This document shows positions 8,127 through 15,826 of a DNA stretch of 64,000 bases, piece by piece (the first letter of the stretch is position 1; each line of letters begins with the position of its first letter). Both the position numbers and the translations under genes were made by a program. Origin of the DNA: Parasphingopyxis sp. CP4 (GTDB lineage: Bacteria; Pseudomonadota; Alphaproteobacteria; Sphingomonadales; Sphingomonadaceae); assembly GCF_013378055.1 (NCBI RefSeq), contig NZ_CP051130.1:2296001-2360000 (forward strand), read 5' to 3'. The notes under the pieces are model-generated. The model saw nothing but the letters and a program-made list of their open reading frames with translations, was not told the DNA's origin and did not search any database.

Positions 8127-8971
8127 CTGGATGGCACAGACCCTGCACCGCCATCCGCGCTTTCGGTATCGCGCGCCGTCACAATGTTGAGGATCGCGGC
8201 CGCGCTTTCCTCGATCGAGCGGCGGGTCACATCGATAACCGGCCATTCATTGTCAGCGAAGATCCGGCGCGCAAAGGCGACTTCCTGTTTCACCCGGTCC
8301 TGGTCAACATAATCGGTCTCGGGCGTCTGGTTGAGGCTGAGCAACCGATTGCGGCGAACCTGCACCAACCGGTCCGGACTGGTGGTCAAGCCAACGATCA
8401 GCGGATTTTTGAGCCTGTACAGCGTATCGGGCGGTGGCGATTCCGGAACCAATGGTACATTGGCAACCTTGTACCCGCGATTGGCCAGATAGATGCTCGT
8501 CGGGGTTTTCGAGGTGCGCGAGACGCCGGCAAGTACAATATCCGCGCGGTCCCAATCTTCAGGCGCCACGCCATCATCATGGGCAATCGTATATTGGATC
8601 GCCTCGACCCGCTGAAAATAGGCGGCATCAAGGGCGTGCTGGCCGCCGGGTAGTTCCTTGGCTTCCATGCCGAGCAGACGCGACAGGGCATCGATCACCG
8701 GATCGAGCGCGGACACTACCGGCAGACCCATGGCGCGGGTGCGCGTCTCCAGCTTTCGCCGGACATTGTGATCGACCAATGTATAGAGAACGAGCCCCGG
8801 CTGTTTCCCAATATCGTCGAGCACCCGATCGACATGGCCTTCAGATCGGACCATCGGCCAGAAATGCTTGATCGTTTCGACATCATCGAACTGCGCAAGA
8901 CCGGCCTTGGCAATATTTTCCAGCGTCTCGCCCGTCGAGTCCGATATCAGATGGAGGTGAAGTCGGATCAT
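8123..8971 (-). CDS. ppsR: Pyruvate, phosphate/water dikinase regulatory protein (DUF299)
   Basis: A 282-residue DUF299 protein. The N-terminus LHLHLISDSTGETLENIAKA and the P-loop-like GVSRTSKTPTSIYLANRGYK near residue 150 are diagnostic. The family comprises ADP-dependent kinases/Pi-dependent phosphorylases that reversibly inactivate PEP synthase or PPDK. In Caulobacter and Rickettsia the orthologue (RP001-type gene) lies beside the replication origin, facing away from hemE, exactly as here. It is the first gene of a leftward operon with maf, aroE, coaE and dnaQ. Confidence 0.93.
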   Translation of the reverse strand: MIRLHLHLISDSTGETLENIAKAGLAQFDDVETIKHFWPMVRSEGHVDRVLDDIGKQPGLVLYTLVDHNVRRKLETRTRAMGLPVVSALDPVIDALSRLLGMEAKELPGGQHALDAAYFQRVEAIQYTIAHDDGVAPEDWDRADIVLAGVSRTSKTPTSIYLANRGYKVANVPLVPESPPPDTLYRLKNPLIVGLTTSPDRLVQVRRNRLLSLNQTPETDYVDQDRVKQEVAFARRIFADNEWPVIDVTRRSIEESAAAILNIVTARDTESADGGAGSVPSS

Positions 8972-9318
8972 GAAGTGCCTATGCTAGAAGATTGAGTGTG
9001 GTCGGGATTGGGGCGGATAAGCGTGTGGAAAAGCCTGCCCATTTCGCTAGCTGAAATTCGGGGATAGAGGCAAGTCGGCAAACGACACCCGCAGACTCCA
9101 ATTCCATCCCGCACTCGATCCACAGGGAATGAAATATGCACACAGGATGTGAATCATCGGGATAACAGATTCGACTCCAAGCAGCCGCGCGATTCCCGCA
9201 TGAGTCAAGCTGTTGGCCTCGTGCTGAAAAGAGATTAAGCCCCGCTGCCAAGCCTACAACTGACTCCATCAATCTTATTATTATAAATATATATATAGAA
9301 GTAGGAGAGCGTTCCGAA
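8972..9318. other. oriC: Candidate chromosomal origin of replication (oriC)
   Basis: The 347 bp gap between divergent ppsR and hemE has no gene. Directly visible: GANTC sites at 9094, 9151, 9168, 9173, 9191, 9202 and 9262; DnaA-box-like 9-mers TGTGGAAAA (9024-9032), CGATCCACA (9116-9124) and ATATGCACA (9134-9142); and an AT-only or nearly AT-only tract at 9270-9300 directly before hemE, a likely unwinding element and promoter. Genes on both sides run away from the gap. The same gene neighbourhood flanks Cori of Caulobacter. I saw no full TTAA-N7-TTAA CtrA site. The origin call is inference from these four lines together. Confidence 0.78.
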
Positions 9319-10356
9319 GTGCCAGATTATCCGACAAGCGGCCGTCCTCTCCTCGATGTCTTGCGGGGCCAGCGCATCGATCCAACGCCAATCTGGCTGA
9401 TGCGTCAAGCCGGGCGCTACCTTCCTGAGTATCGTGCACTGCGCGCCGAGAAAGGCGGCTTTCTCGATCTTGTCCATGATAGCGAAGCGGCCGCCGAAGT
9501 GACTTTGCAACCGATCAAGCGGTTCGGCTTTGACGGCGTGATCCTGTTTTCCGACATTCTCGTGATCCCCCATGCCCTGGGTCAGGATCTGCGTTTTGTT
9601 GCTGGCGAAGGTCCGCGGCTTTCCCCTCCGCTGGTCGATGCCACACTGGCGTCGCTGGAAGCGGTGCCTGAGCGGCTTGATCCGGTTTACCGGACGGTGG
9701 GCCTGGTTGCCGATGAGTTGGGGCCTGACAAGACGTTCCTGGGCTTTGCCGGAAGTCCGTGGACCGTGGCGACCTATATGGTGGCTGGACAAGGCAGCCG
9801 GGACCAGGCCGATACCCGGCGCATGGCCTATGGCGATCCCGAAGCTTTTGGCGAAATCATCGATGCGATCACGACCAGCACAGTCGATTATCTCGGCAAG
9901 CAGATCGAGGCCGGTGTCCATGCCGTGCAGCTGTTTGATAGCTGGTCGGGGAGCTTGTCTCCGGCCCAGTTCGAACGCTGGGTGATCGCGACCAACGCTA
10001 AGATCGTGGCCGAGCTTGGCGATCGGTATCCCGATACGCCGGTGATCGGTTTTCCCAAGGGTGCGGGAGAAAAGCTGCCCGCCTATGCGCGCGAGACGAT
10101 GGTCGATGCGGTCGGGATCGATGAGACGATCAATCCCGAATGGGCCGATGAAGCGCTGCCGGCATCACTGCCGGTGCAGGGCAATCTCGATCCGCTGGCG
10201 CTGATTGCCGGTGGCGAGCGGCTCGACCATGCTGTCGGCCGGATAAAAAGGGCTTTCGTTGGACGACCGCATGTGTTCAATCTGGGCCATGGAATTTTGC
10301 CCGATACCCCGATCGCGCATGTCGAGCATCTGCTCGCGCTGGTTCGTCAGGGTTAA
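9319..10356 (+). CDS. hemE: Uroporphyrinogen decarboxylase
   Basis: A 345-residue enzyme converting uroporphyrinogen III to coproporphyrinogen III. The signature PIWLMRQAGRYLPEYRALRA is at residues 26-45, with the catalytic Asp in FSDILVIPHALG near 86. The second signature, GFAGSPWTVATYMV, is near 145, and HVFNLGHGILPDTP near the end. The start codon is GTG at 9319, with AGGAG at 9303-9307. Its promoter must lie in the AT-rich part of the candidate origin, as in Caulobacter. It is followed 15 bp later by hemJ. Confidence 0.96.
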   Translation: MPDYPTSGRPLLDVLRGQRIDPTPIWLMRQAGRYLPEYRALRAEKGGFLDLVHDSEAAAEVTLQPIKRFGFDGVILFSDILVIPHALGQDLRFVAGEGPRLSPPLVDATLASLEAVPERLDPVYRTVGLVADELGPDKTFLGFAGSPWTVATYMVAGQGSRDQADTRRMAYGDPEAFGEIIDAITTSTVDYLGKQIEAGVHAVQLFDSWSGSLSPAQFERWVIATNAKIVAELGDRYPDTPVIGFPKGAGEKLPAYARETMVDAVGIDETINPEWADEALPASLPVQGNLDPLALIAGGERLDHAVGRIKRAFVGRPHVFNLGHGILPDTPIAHVEHLLALVRQG

Positions 10357-10371
10357 GCGAGGGGCGATGCG

Positions 10372-10815
10372 ATGACCGAGCTGCTCACCCTCGCCTATCC
10401 ATGGCTGCGCGCTGCCCATATCATCTTCGTGATTTTCTGGATGGCCGGCCTGTTCATGCTGCCGCGTTTCTTTGTCTATCATCAGGAAGCCGCGGAAGGA
10501 TCATCCGAAGCGAGCGCATGGGTCGAACGCGAGGACAAGCTCGCGACGATCATCATGAATCCCTCCATGCTCATCGTCTGGGTGCTGGGCCTGACGCTGG
10601 CCTATTATCTCAACCTCTGGGCGCAGCCATGGTTCATCGCCAAACTGGTCTTTGTGGTCCTGCTTTCCGGCTATCAGGGATGGTTGATGGGCTATCGCAA
10701 GAAACTTGCCCGCGGCGAACGGCCATTGTCCGGCAAAAGATTGAGAATGCTCAACGAAGTGCCGGGTATTGCTGCGGCCATCATTGTTATTCTTGTCGTT
10801 GTACGGCCTTTCTAG
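10372..10815 (+). CDS. hemJ: Protoporphyrinogen oxidase HemJ
   Basis: A 147-residue integral membrane protein with four predicted helices. Its N-terminal helix holds the conserved histidine in LRAAHIIFVIFWMAGLFMLP, followed by RFFVYHQEA, and later the motif KLVFVVLLSGYQGWL. The pattern is that of HemJ (UPF0093/CopD-like), which oxidises protoporphyrinogen IX to protoporphyrin IX in bacteria lacking HemG or HemY. Placement directly after hemE supports a haem operon. The C-terminus RMLNEVPGIAAAIIVILVVVRPF is typical of the family. Confidence 0.92.
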   Translation: MTELLTLAYPWLRAAHIIFVIFWMAGLFMLPRFFVYHQEAAEGSSEASAWVEREDKLATIIMNPSMLIVWVLGLTLAYYLNLWAQPWFIAKLVFVVLLSGYQGWLMGYRKKLARGERPLSGKRLRMLNEVPGIAAAIIVILVVVRPF

Positions 10816-10840
10816 CGGGACCATCAGCGGGCCGTTTCGC

Positions 10841-10869
10841 TTGACTTGAAGGGCTTGGCTCACTAGTTC
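10841..10869 (+). promoter_or_regulatory. Possible rho promoter
   Basis: TTGACT at 10841-10846 is followed after 17 bp by TAGTTC at 10864-10869, in the 162 bp gap before rho. The -35 is close to consensus and the -10 is weak. The remaining leader of about 110 nt is long, as is usual for rho genes that regulate themselves by attenuation. No hairpin with a U run is visible. Confidence 0.35.
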
Positions 10870-10977
10870 GCACACCAAGCAGCCGCTGCCAGTCCTTGCG
10901 CAGCGCTTCATGTTTTCGACGCATCTTTCTCAGACACCGTCGCAATCCCCCATTTTATTTTCCGCCAGGAAACCAAC

Positions 10978-12234
10978 ATGCATCTCAAAGATTTAAAACA
11001 GAAAAAACCGGCCGAGCTCGTCAAAATGGCCGAAGATCTCGGCGTCGAAGGCGCCTCGACCCTGCGCAAGCAGGACCTGCTATTCGGCATTTTGAAAGCC
11101 GAAAGCGAAGAAGGCGAGCTCATCATGGGCATGGGCACGATCGAAGTGCTTCCCGATGGCTTCGGCTTTCTGCGCAGCCCGGAAGCCAATTATCTGGCCG
11201 GGCCCGACGATATCTACGTGTCTCCGAACCAGGTCCGCAAATTTGGCCTGCGCACCGGCGATACGGTTGAAGGCGAAATTCGCGGTCCCAAGGATGGCGA
11301 ACGCTATTTTGCGCTCACCAAGGTTACCGAAATCAATTTCGATGATCCCGAATATCTGCGCACCCGCGTCAATTTCGACAATCTGACCCCGCTCTATCCC
11401 GATGAGAAGCTCACGCTCGATAGCGATGATCCAACGATCAAGGACAAATCGGCCCGGGTCATTGATATCATCTCGCCACAGGGCAAGGGCCAGCGTGCAC
11501 TCATCGTGGCACCGCCCCGGACCGGTAAGACGGTGCTCTTGCAGAATATCGCCAAGGCGATCACCGACAATCATCCCGAGGTCTATCTGATCGTGCTGCT
11601 CATCGATGAGCGCCCGGAAGAAGTGACCGATATGCAGCGCTCGGTAAATGGTGAGGTGATTTCCTCGACCTTTGACGAACCAGCGCAGCGCCACGTCCAG
11701 GTTGCCGAAATGGTGATCGAAAAAGCCAAGCGCCTCGTCGAACACAAGAAAGACGTTGTGATCCTGCTCGACTCGATCACCCGGCTTGGCCGCGCGTACA
11801 ACACGGTCGTGCCGAGCTCCGGCAAGGTGCTGACCGGCGGTGTCGATGCCAACGCCCTGCAACGGCCGAAGCGATTCTTCGGTGCGGCGCGTAACATCGA
11901 AGAAGGTGGTTCGCTCTCGATCATCGCCACCGCGCTGATCGATACCGGCAGCCGGATGGACGAAGTCATCTTCGAAGAATTCAAAGGCACCGGTAACTCG
12001 GAAATCGTGCTGGATCGCAAGGTCTCCGACAAGCGCATCTTCCCGGCTCTCGATGTCGGCAAGTCCGGCACCCGCAAGGAAGAGCTGCTGGTCGAGAAGG
12101 ATAATCTTGCTAAGATGTGGGTGCTTCGCCGGATCCTCATGCAGATGGGTACCGTCGATGCGATGGAATTCCTGCTCGACAAGATGAAGGATTCCAAGAC
12201 CAACGAAGATTTCTTCGACTCGATGAATCAGTAG
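10978..12234 (+). CDS. rho: Transcription termination factor Rho
   Basis: A 418-residue hexameric RNA helicase. The N-terminal helical domain [20 protein letters not shown] is followed by the RNA-binding cold-shock-like domain ([29 protein letters not shown]). The ATPase core holds Walker [13 protein letters not shown] (near residue 180), Walker [17 protein letters not shown] and the Q-loop/R-loop region [23 protein letters not shown]. It ends [23 protein letters not shown]. Rho terminates untranslated transcripts. Length and motifs are standard, with no insertion. The rho-mnmE-mnmG-rsmG-parAB order is the usual right flank of alphaproteobacterial origins. Confidence 0.98.
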   Translation: MHLKDLKQKKPAELVKMAEDLGVEGASTLRKQDLLFGILKAESEEGELIMGMGTIEVLPDGFGFLRSPEANYLAGPDDIYVSPNQVRKFGLRTGDTVEGEIRGPKDGERYFALTKVTEINFDDPEYLRTRVNFDNLTPLYPDEKLTLDSDDPTIKDKSARVIDIISPQGKGQRALIVAPPRTGKTVLLQNIAKAITDNHPEVYLIVLLIDERPEEVTDMQRSVNGEVISSTFDEPAQRHVQVAEMVIEKAKRLVEHKKDVVILLDSITRLGRAYNTVVPSSGKVLTGGVDANALQRPKRFFGAARNIEEGGSLSIIATALIDTGSRMDEVIFEEFKGTGNSEIVLDRKVSDKRIFPALDVGKSGTRKEELLVEKDNLAKMWVLRRILMQMGTVDAMEFLLDKMKDSKTNEDFFDSMNQ

Positions 12235-12250
12235 GGCCTAGCCAGCAACG

Positions 12251-12973
12251 ATGTTCGAATTTCTTGCCAATGTGTCGGAAGTAACCCCCGGATTGGGGTC
12301 GCTCGCTGAAATCTGGGCGGCGATCGTCCATGACTTCAGCAATCTGAACACGCCATCGGCGATGGCCGCATTTGGCCAGGTCGTGTTGATCGATCTCGTC
12401 TTTGCCGCCGACAACGCAATTGTCGTGGGCGCGCTTGCGGGCGGGCTTCCTGCCGATCAGCGCCGCAAGGTCATCCTGATCGGGATTGGCGCAGCGCTGG
12501 TGTTGCGGATCTTCTTCGCGCTGATTGTCAGCGTGTTGATGGGCATTGTCGGGCTGATCCTGGCTGGCGGTTTGCTGCTGCTCTGGGTCGCCTGGAAATT
12601 CTGGCGCGAGCTTCGGCATGTCAGTGAGTCTCCCGGTTCTGAAGAGATTGTTGGTGACGAGCATTCAGGCCTCAAATCAGCGCGCAGCTTCTGGGGCGCC
12701 GTTTGGGCGGTGACCGCGGCGGACGTATCGATGAGCCTTGATAATGTGCTTGGCGTTGCCGGCGCAGCGCGCGAACATCCGGGGATCCTGGTGATCGGCT
12801 TGCTGTTATCGGTCGCGCTGATGGGCCTCGCCGCCAATATCATCGCGCGCTATATCGAACGCTATAAATGGATCGCCTATCTCGGCCTGGTCGTGATCCT
12901 CTGGGTCGCGGTGCGGATGATCTATGAAGGCACGATCGATCCCGACATCGGCCTGATGACGCTATTCGGCTAG
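12251..12973 (+). CDS. TerC family integral membrane protein
   Basis: A 240-residue membrane protein with about seven helices. The TerC acidic motifs are present twice: FAADNAIVVGALAGGLP near residue 55 and VSMSLDNVLGVAGAA near 165. TerC-family proteins are linked to metal (Mn) export, and some to metallating exported proteins. A predicted cytoplasmic loop lies near residues 115-140 (HVSESPGSEEIVGDEHSG). It follows rho by 16 bp and may be co-transcribed with it. The exact substrate is not known. Confidence 0.88.
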   Translation: MFEFLANVSEVTPGLGSLAEIWAAIVHDFSNLNTPSAMAAFGQVVLIDLVFAADNAIVVGALAGGLPADQRRKVILIGIGAALVLRIFFALIVSVLMGIVGLILAGGLLLLWVAWKFWRELRHVSESPGSEEIVGDEHSGLKSARSFWGAVWAVTAADVSMSLDNVLGVAGAAREHPGILVIGLLLSVALMGLAANIIARYIERYKWIAYLGLVVILWVAVRMIYEGTIDPDIGLMTLFG

Positions 12974-12979
12974 CTGAAT

Positions 12980-13900
12980 CTACGAACTAGCCTGCGGCGC
13001 GACCAATAGCCGGTTGCGCGGATAATCGACAACAAATCGCCGCCCGGCAAAGGCATCTGCGCTGAGCAGCATGGCCGGTCCGTCGCCGAGTTCGAGCGTC
13101 TCAAATATCGCAAGATCGGCGATACCCATGCGCGCTTCATCGACCGCAAAGCCTCCGACAGTGAAGCGGTCCAGGCGAATCTGCTGCATGGCCACCGCAT
13201 GGCCAGACGCACCGCCGATCGCACCGCGCGACGCAGTGGCGAGATAGGATTGCAGGCCAGTCTGTTCGGCGGCCGCCTGATTCATGATCGAATGGGCAGC
13301 GCCCGTATCGAACAGGGCGGGCATCTCGATACGACCGACTGTAACCGGCACGATCAGCAAGCCATCCGCGCGCTCGATAAAGGGAATTGAAACCCAGTCG
13401 GTACCATTGCTGGAAAAATCGGTTTCGGCCGCAAACAAACGCAATCGATTTCCCGGCAGATCAAAATCGACGACATGCTGACGCAGGATATCGGCCCCGA
13501 TCAGTCCATCGCCATGATCGCTGCCAGCAAAGCCCGGCAAGCTGTAGGCGCCGAGCTGTCGGAATTCACGGGCACCAATCCTAAGGCTTGCCAGGTTGAA
13601 GAACTCAATCGCTGCGCTGCCGGTCGATCCCAGCATCCGTGCCGGCTGGCCATGGCCGGCAAGTCCGAGCTGGCCGACCATGCTGCGCGTCAACATCGTC
13701 TTGCTGGCCGCCGTATCGACAATGAAGCGGCCCTGGACGCTATCGTTGAGCGTCACCGAAATCTGCGGCAGGCCATGCCAGGGCGCGGAGAGCGCCATGC
13801 TGGTGACGCGCTGCGAATAGCCTGCTGCGACGACGCTGAGCAGGATGATAATCGCCAACAGGCCGGCAATCACATTGGCTATCTGGCGCACGATAAGCAT
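12980..13900 (-). CDS. Membrane-anchored retropepsin-like aspartic protease
   Basis: A 306-residue protein with an N-terminal membrane anchor (residues 8-30) and two aspartyl protease half-domains in tandem. The first has FIVDTAASKTML (the expected DTG is DTA) and the second FDTGAAHSIM. Each is followed by a typical hydrophobic strand and a GLIGADILR or LLSADAFAGR motif, where the second half replaces the usual G-x-D. Clan AA single-chain proteases of this layout are common in sphingomonads and face the periplasm. Substrate is unknown. It is convergent with the TerC gene (6 bp gap). Confidence 0.8.
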   Translation of the reverse strand: MLIVRQIANVIAGLLAIIILLSVVAAGYSQRVTSMALSAPWHGLPQISVTLNDSVQGRFIVDTAASKTMLTRSMVGQLGLAGHGQPARMLGSTGSAAIEFFNLASLRIGAREFRQLGAYSLPGFAGSDHGDGLIGADILRQHVVDFDLPGNRLRLFAAETDFSSNGTDWVSIPFIERADGLLIVPVTVGRIEMPALFDTGAAHSIMNQAAAEQTGLQSYLATASRGAIGGASGHAVAMQQIRLDRFTVGGFAVDEARMGIADLAIFETLELGDGPAMLLSADAFAGRRFVVDYPRNRLLVAPQASS

Positions 13901-13963
13901 GGCGCCAGTCTAGCCTATCGCGGCGGCCTGTAGTGAATTTCGTTTCAATAAAGAGGGTTAACG

Positions 13964-14362
13964 TTAACCAGCCTGTTTTTCGAGCTGGCGGCCCATCATT
14001 TCCCAGAGCATGTTGATCGCCTTCAAAGGTCGTACCAAGACCTTGAAATCATCGATCAAACCATCGCTGTTCCAATGGATGATATCGATGCCGTTTATGT
14101 GGATTCCGTTGAGCTCGGCGGTGAATTCGAGCATCGCATTATCGCCATCGACGATGATCCGCACATATTCAAACGTGCCATTGCCGAAAACCGTATCGGC
14201 GGCTGTCAGATAGCCAAGCGTCAACTCAATACCGCGTTGCGGGGTATGAACAACCGGCGAATGGAAGGTCGCATCATCGGCGAGCAGCGGGCGCAAACTC
14301 TCCGGGCTGCGATCGCCGTCCATATGATCGAACCAGCGTTGGAGGCGGGGGTCTGTCGTCAT
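13964..14362 (-). CDS. SnoaL-like (NTF2 superfamily) protein
   Basis: A 132-residue single-domain protein of the nuclear transport factor 2-like fold, with an N-terminal helix ending PLLADDATFHSPVVHTPQRG and a core strand MLEFTAELNGIHINGIDIIHW. These proteins include polyketide cyclases, isomerases and binding proteins; the exact activity here is unknown. The ATG at 14362 overlaps the upstream dienelactone hydrolase stop as ATGA, so it belongs to the same operon as the hydrolase and the alkyl-DNA transferase. Confidence 0.75.
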   Translation of the reverse strand: MTTDPRLQRWFDHMDGDRSPESLRPLLADDATFHSPVVHTPQRGIELTLGYLTAADTVFGNGTFEYVRIIVDGDNAMLEFTAELNGIHINGIDIIHWNSDGLIDDFKVLVRPLKAINMLWEMMGRQLEKQAG

Positions 14363-15057
14363 CCGAGATGCTCCTTGAAAAATTCAGCCGTGCGGCCGTC
14401 TGCGAGAGTGGCGGCTTCATCGTCGCGGCGGTTGCCGAACTCGGTGGCGAAGCCATGATCCAAGCCCTCATAATCGTGCAGTGTCACCTTGGCATGATCG
14501 TCCAGGCCTTCATGCATGGCGGCCTGGGTTTCGGGCGGGACAAAACCATCGGCGGTCGGGATGTGCAGCATCACCGGATGGGCGATGGCGTGTTTCTCGC
14601 CAAGCAGTCCATCGATGCCCACGCCATAATAGCCGACGCAAACATCGATATCGGTGCGCGACGAGGTCATGAAGGCGAGCCGGCCGCCAAGGCAATAGCC
14701 GACACAGCCAACCTTGGCCCGGGTCTCACCGCCCAGATGGTCGCGCGCGGCATGGATGGTTGCTTCGATATCGCGGACGCCCTGGTCCTGATCGAACTTG
14801 CCCATCAGATCGAGCGCTGTGTTGAATTCCGCCTCGACATCGGGATCGAGGTCCGTGCCCTCATTGATCCGCCAGAAGAGATCGGGTGCAACGGCGAGAT
14901 AGCCCTGGCTTGCCCAATAATCGCATTTGGCGCGGATCCCGGCATTCACACCGAAGATCTCCTGGATGACAATTACCGCTGCGGTGGCATCGCCTTCGGG
15001 CGTTGCGACATAGACGCCGAAACTTTCCTCTCCGCTCAGGGTTGGAATCTTGATCAT
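14359..15057 (-). CDS. Dienelactone hydrolase family protein
   Basis: A 232-residue alpha/beta hydrolase. The nucleophile elbow is GYCLGGRLAFM (Cys as in true dienelactone hydrolase), with IQEIFGVNAGIRA supplying the Glu near residue 35. Asp in TADGFVPPE and His in EGLDHGFATEFG complete the triad. The preferred start is ATG 15057, overlapping the upstream alkyl-DNA transferase stop as ATGA; ATG 15066 is also possible. In the soil-derived family these enzymes open dienelactones, but here the substrate is not shown by context. Confidence 0.87.
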   Translation of the reverse strand: MIKIPTLSGEESFGVYVATPEGDATAAVIVIQEIFGVNAGIRAKCDYWASQGYLAVAPDLFWRINEGTDLDPDVEAEFNTALDLMGKFDQDQGVRDIEATIHAARDHLGGETRAKVGCVGYCLGGRLAFMTSSRTDIDVCVGYYGVGIDGLLGEKHAIAHPVMLHIPTADGFVPPETQAAMHEGLDDHAKVTLHDYEGLDHGFATEFGNRRDDEAATLADGRTAEFFKEHLG

Positions 15058-15527
15058 GCTGCCCATTGGCTCGCCTCCTTATTCTCATGCATCAAAAGAT
15101 ATCGCTTGGTCGGGATGCCCTCCCCGCCCGAATAATAGCCGATTTTCCCGCCCGCTGCGATCACGCGATGGCACGGTACAACCAGTGTCAATGGATTGTG
15201 GCTGCAGACCCGGCCGATTGCGCGCGGACCGGAATCGGCGCGCCTTGCGACCTCGCCATAGCTTGCCGCTTCGCCATAGGGGATCGCGACAACCGCGGCG
15301 CGCAGCTCATTGCCGCGCTTAGTGGACGCCGGTTCGAGCGGAAGATCAAACTGTTTGATATCATGGGCAAAATAGGCATTTATCTGGCGCTCGGCCTCGC
15401 GCAGCAATGGATGTTCGGTGGGGCCTGTCGGTTCCATTTGCCCGACCATGTCGATCGCCTGGAGCGCGTCCGCGCTCGCGGAAATCGAAATCGAACCGAT
15501 CGGGCTGGCAATAATATGGCAGGTCAT
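15054..15527 (-). CDS. ogt: Methylated-DNA--protein-cysteine methyltransferase
   Basis: A 157-residue O6-alkylguanine-DNA alkyltransferase. The acceptor cysteine is in LVVPCHRVIAAGGKIGYYSGG near residue 118, the helix-turn-helix region in PYGEAASYGEVARRADSG with RAIGRVCSHNP following. It transfers O6-alkyl groups from DNA guanine to itself irreversibly. Start ATG at 15527 gives a normal-length Ogt; longer starts run into the region shared with the divergent DUF6489-like gene. It heads a three-gene operon with the hydrolase and the SnoaL-like gene. Confidence 0.9.
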   Translation of the reverse strand: MTCHIIASPIGSISISASADALQAIDMVGQMEPTGPTEHPLLREAERQINAYFAHDIKQFDLPLEPASTKRGNELRAAVVAIPYGEAASYGEVARRADSGPRAIGRVCSHNPLTLVVPCHRVIAAGGKIGYYSGGEGIPTKRYLLMHENKEASQWAA

Positions 15528-15582
15528 GGACGCGGTTTCGCGCATTGCGTATGGAAAGGCCAGCATTTTGAGGAGCGCACCC

Positions 15583-15816
15583 ATGAAAGTCACCGTCGAT
15601 GTCGATTGCACGCCCGAAGAAGCACGGCGTTTCCTGGGCCTGCCCGATCTCACGCCGGTGCATGATCTCTATCTCGACAAGATGAAAGAGACGATGGAAA
15701 ATGGCATCACGCCCGATACAGTCGAGAAGCTGATGAGCAGCTGGGGCCCGATGAGCGAAGCCGGGCTTTCGATGTGGACGCGCTTCTTCGATCAGATTGG
15801 CGGCACGAAAAAGTGA
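15583..15816 (+). CDS. Small conserved protein, DUF6489-like
   Basis: A 77-residue protein beginning MKVTVDVDCTPEEARRFLGL. AGGAG at 15571-15575 is well placed before ATG 15583. The C-terminus contains the segment EKLMSSWGPMSEAGLSMWTRFFDQ. I recognise it as the small DUF6489 protein found upstream of mnmE in sphingomonads; no function is known. It has no transmembrane segment or signal. The phasin-like amphipathic Trp/Phe-rich C-terminus is suggestive only. It is 10 bp before mnmE. Confidence 0.68.
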   Translation: MKVTVDVDCTPEEARRFLGLPDLTPVHDLYLDKMKETMENGITPDTVEKLMSSWGPMSEAGLSMWTRFFDQIGGTKK

Positions 15817-15826
15817 TCCTTCGGCC

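Noticed and set aside
8972-9318. Full CtrA binding sites (TTAA-N7-TTAA) in the origin gap
   Set aside because: Only isolated TTAA (near 9235) is seen; no pair with the right spacing exists.
9235-9921. 228-residue minus-strand frame running from hemE into the origin gap
   Set aside because: It is antisense to hemE and has no recognisable domain. Its stop falls in the AT-rich tract, which is better explained as an unwinding element.
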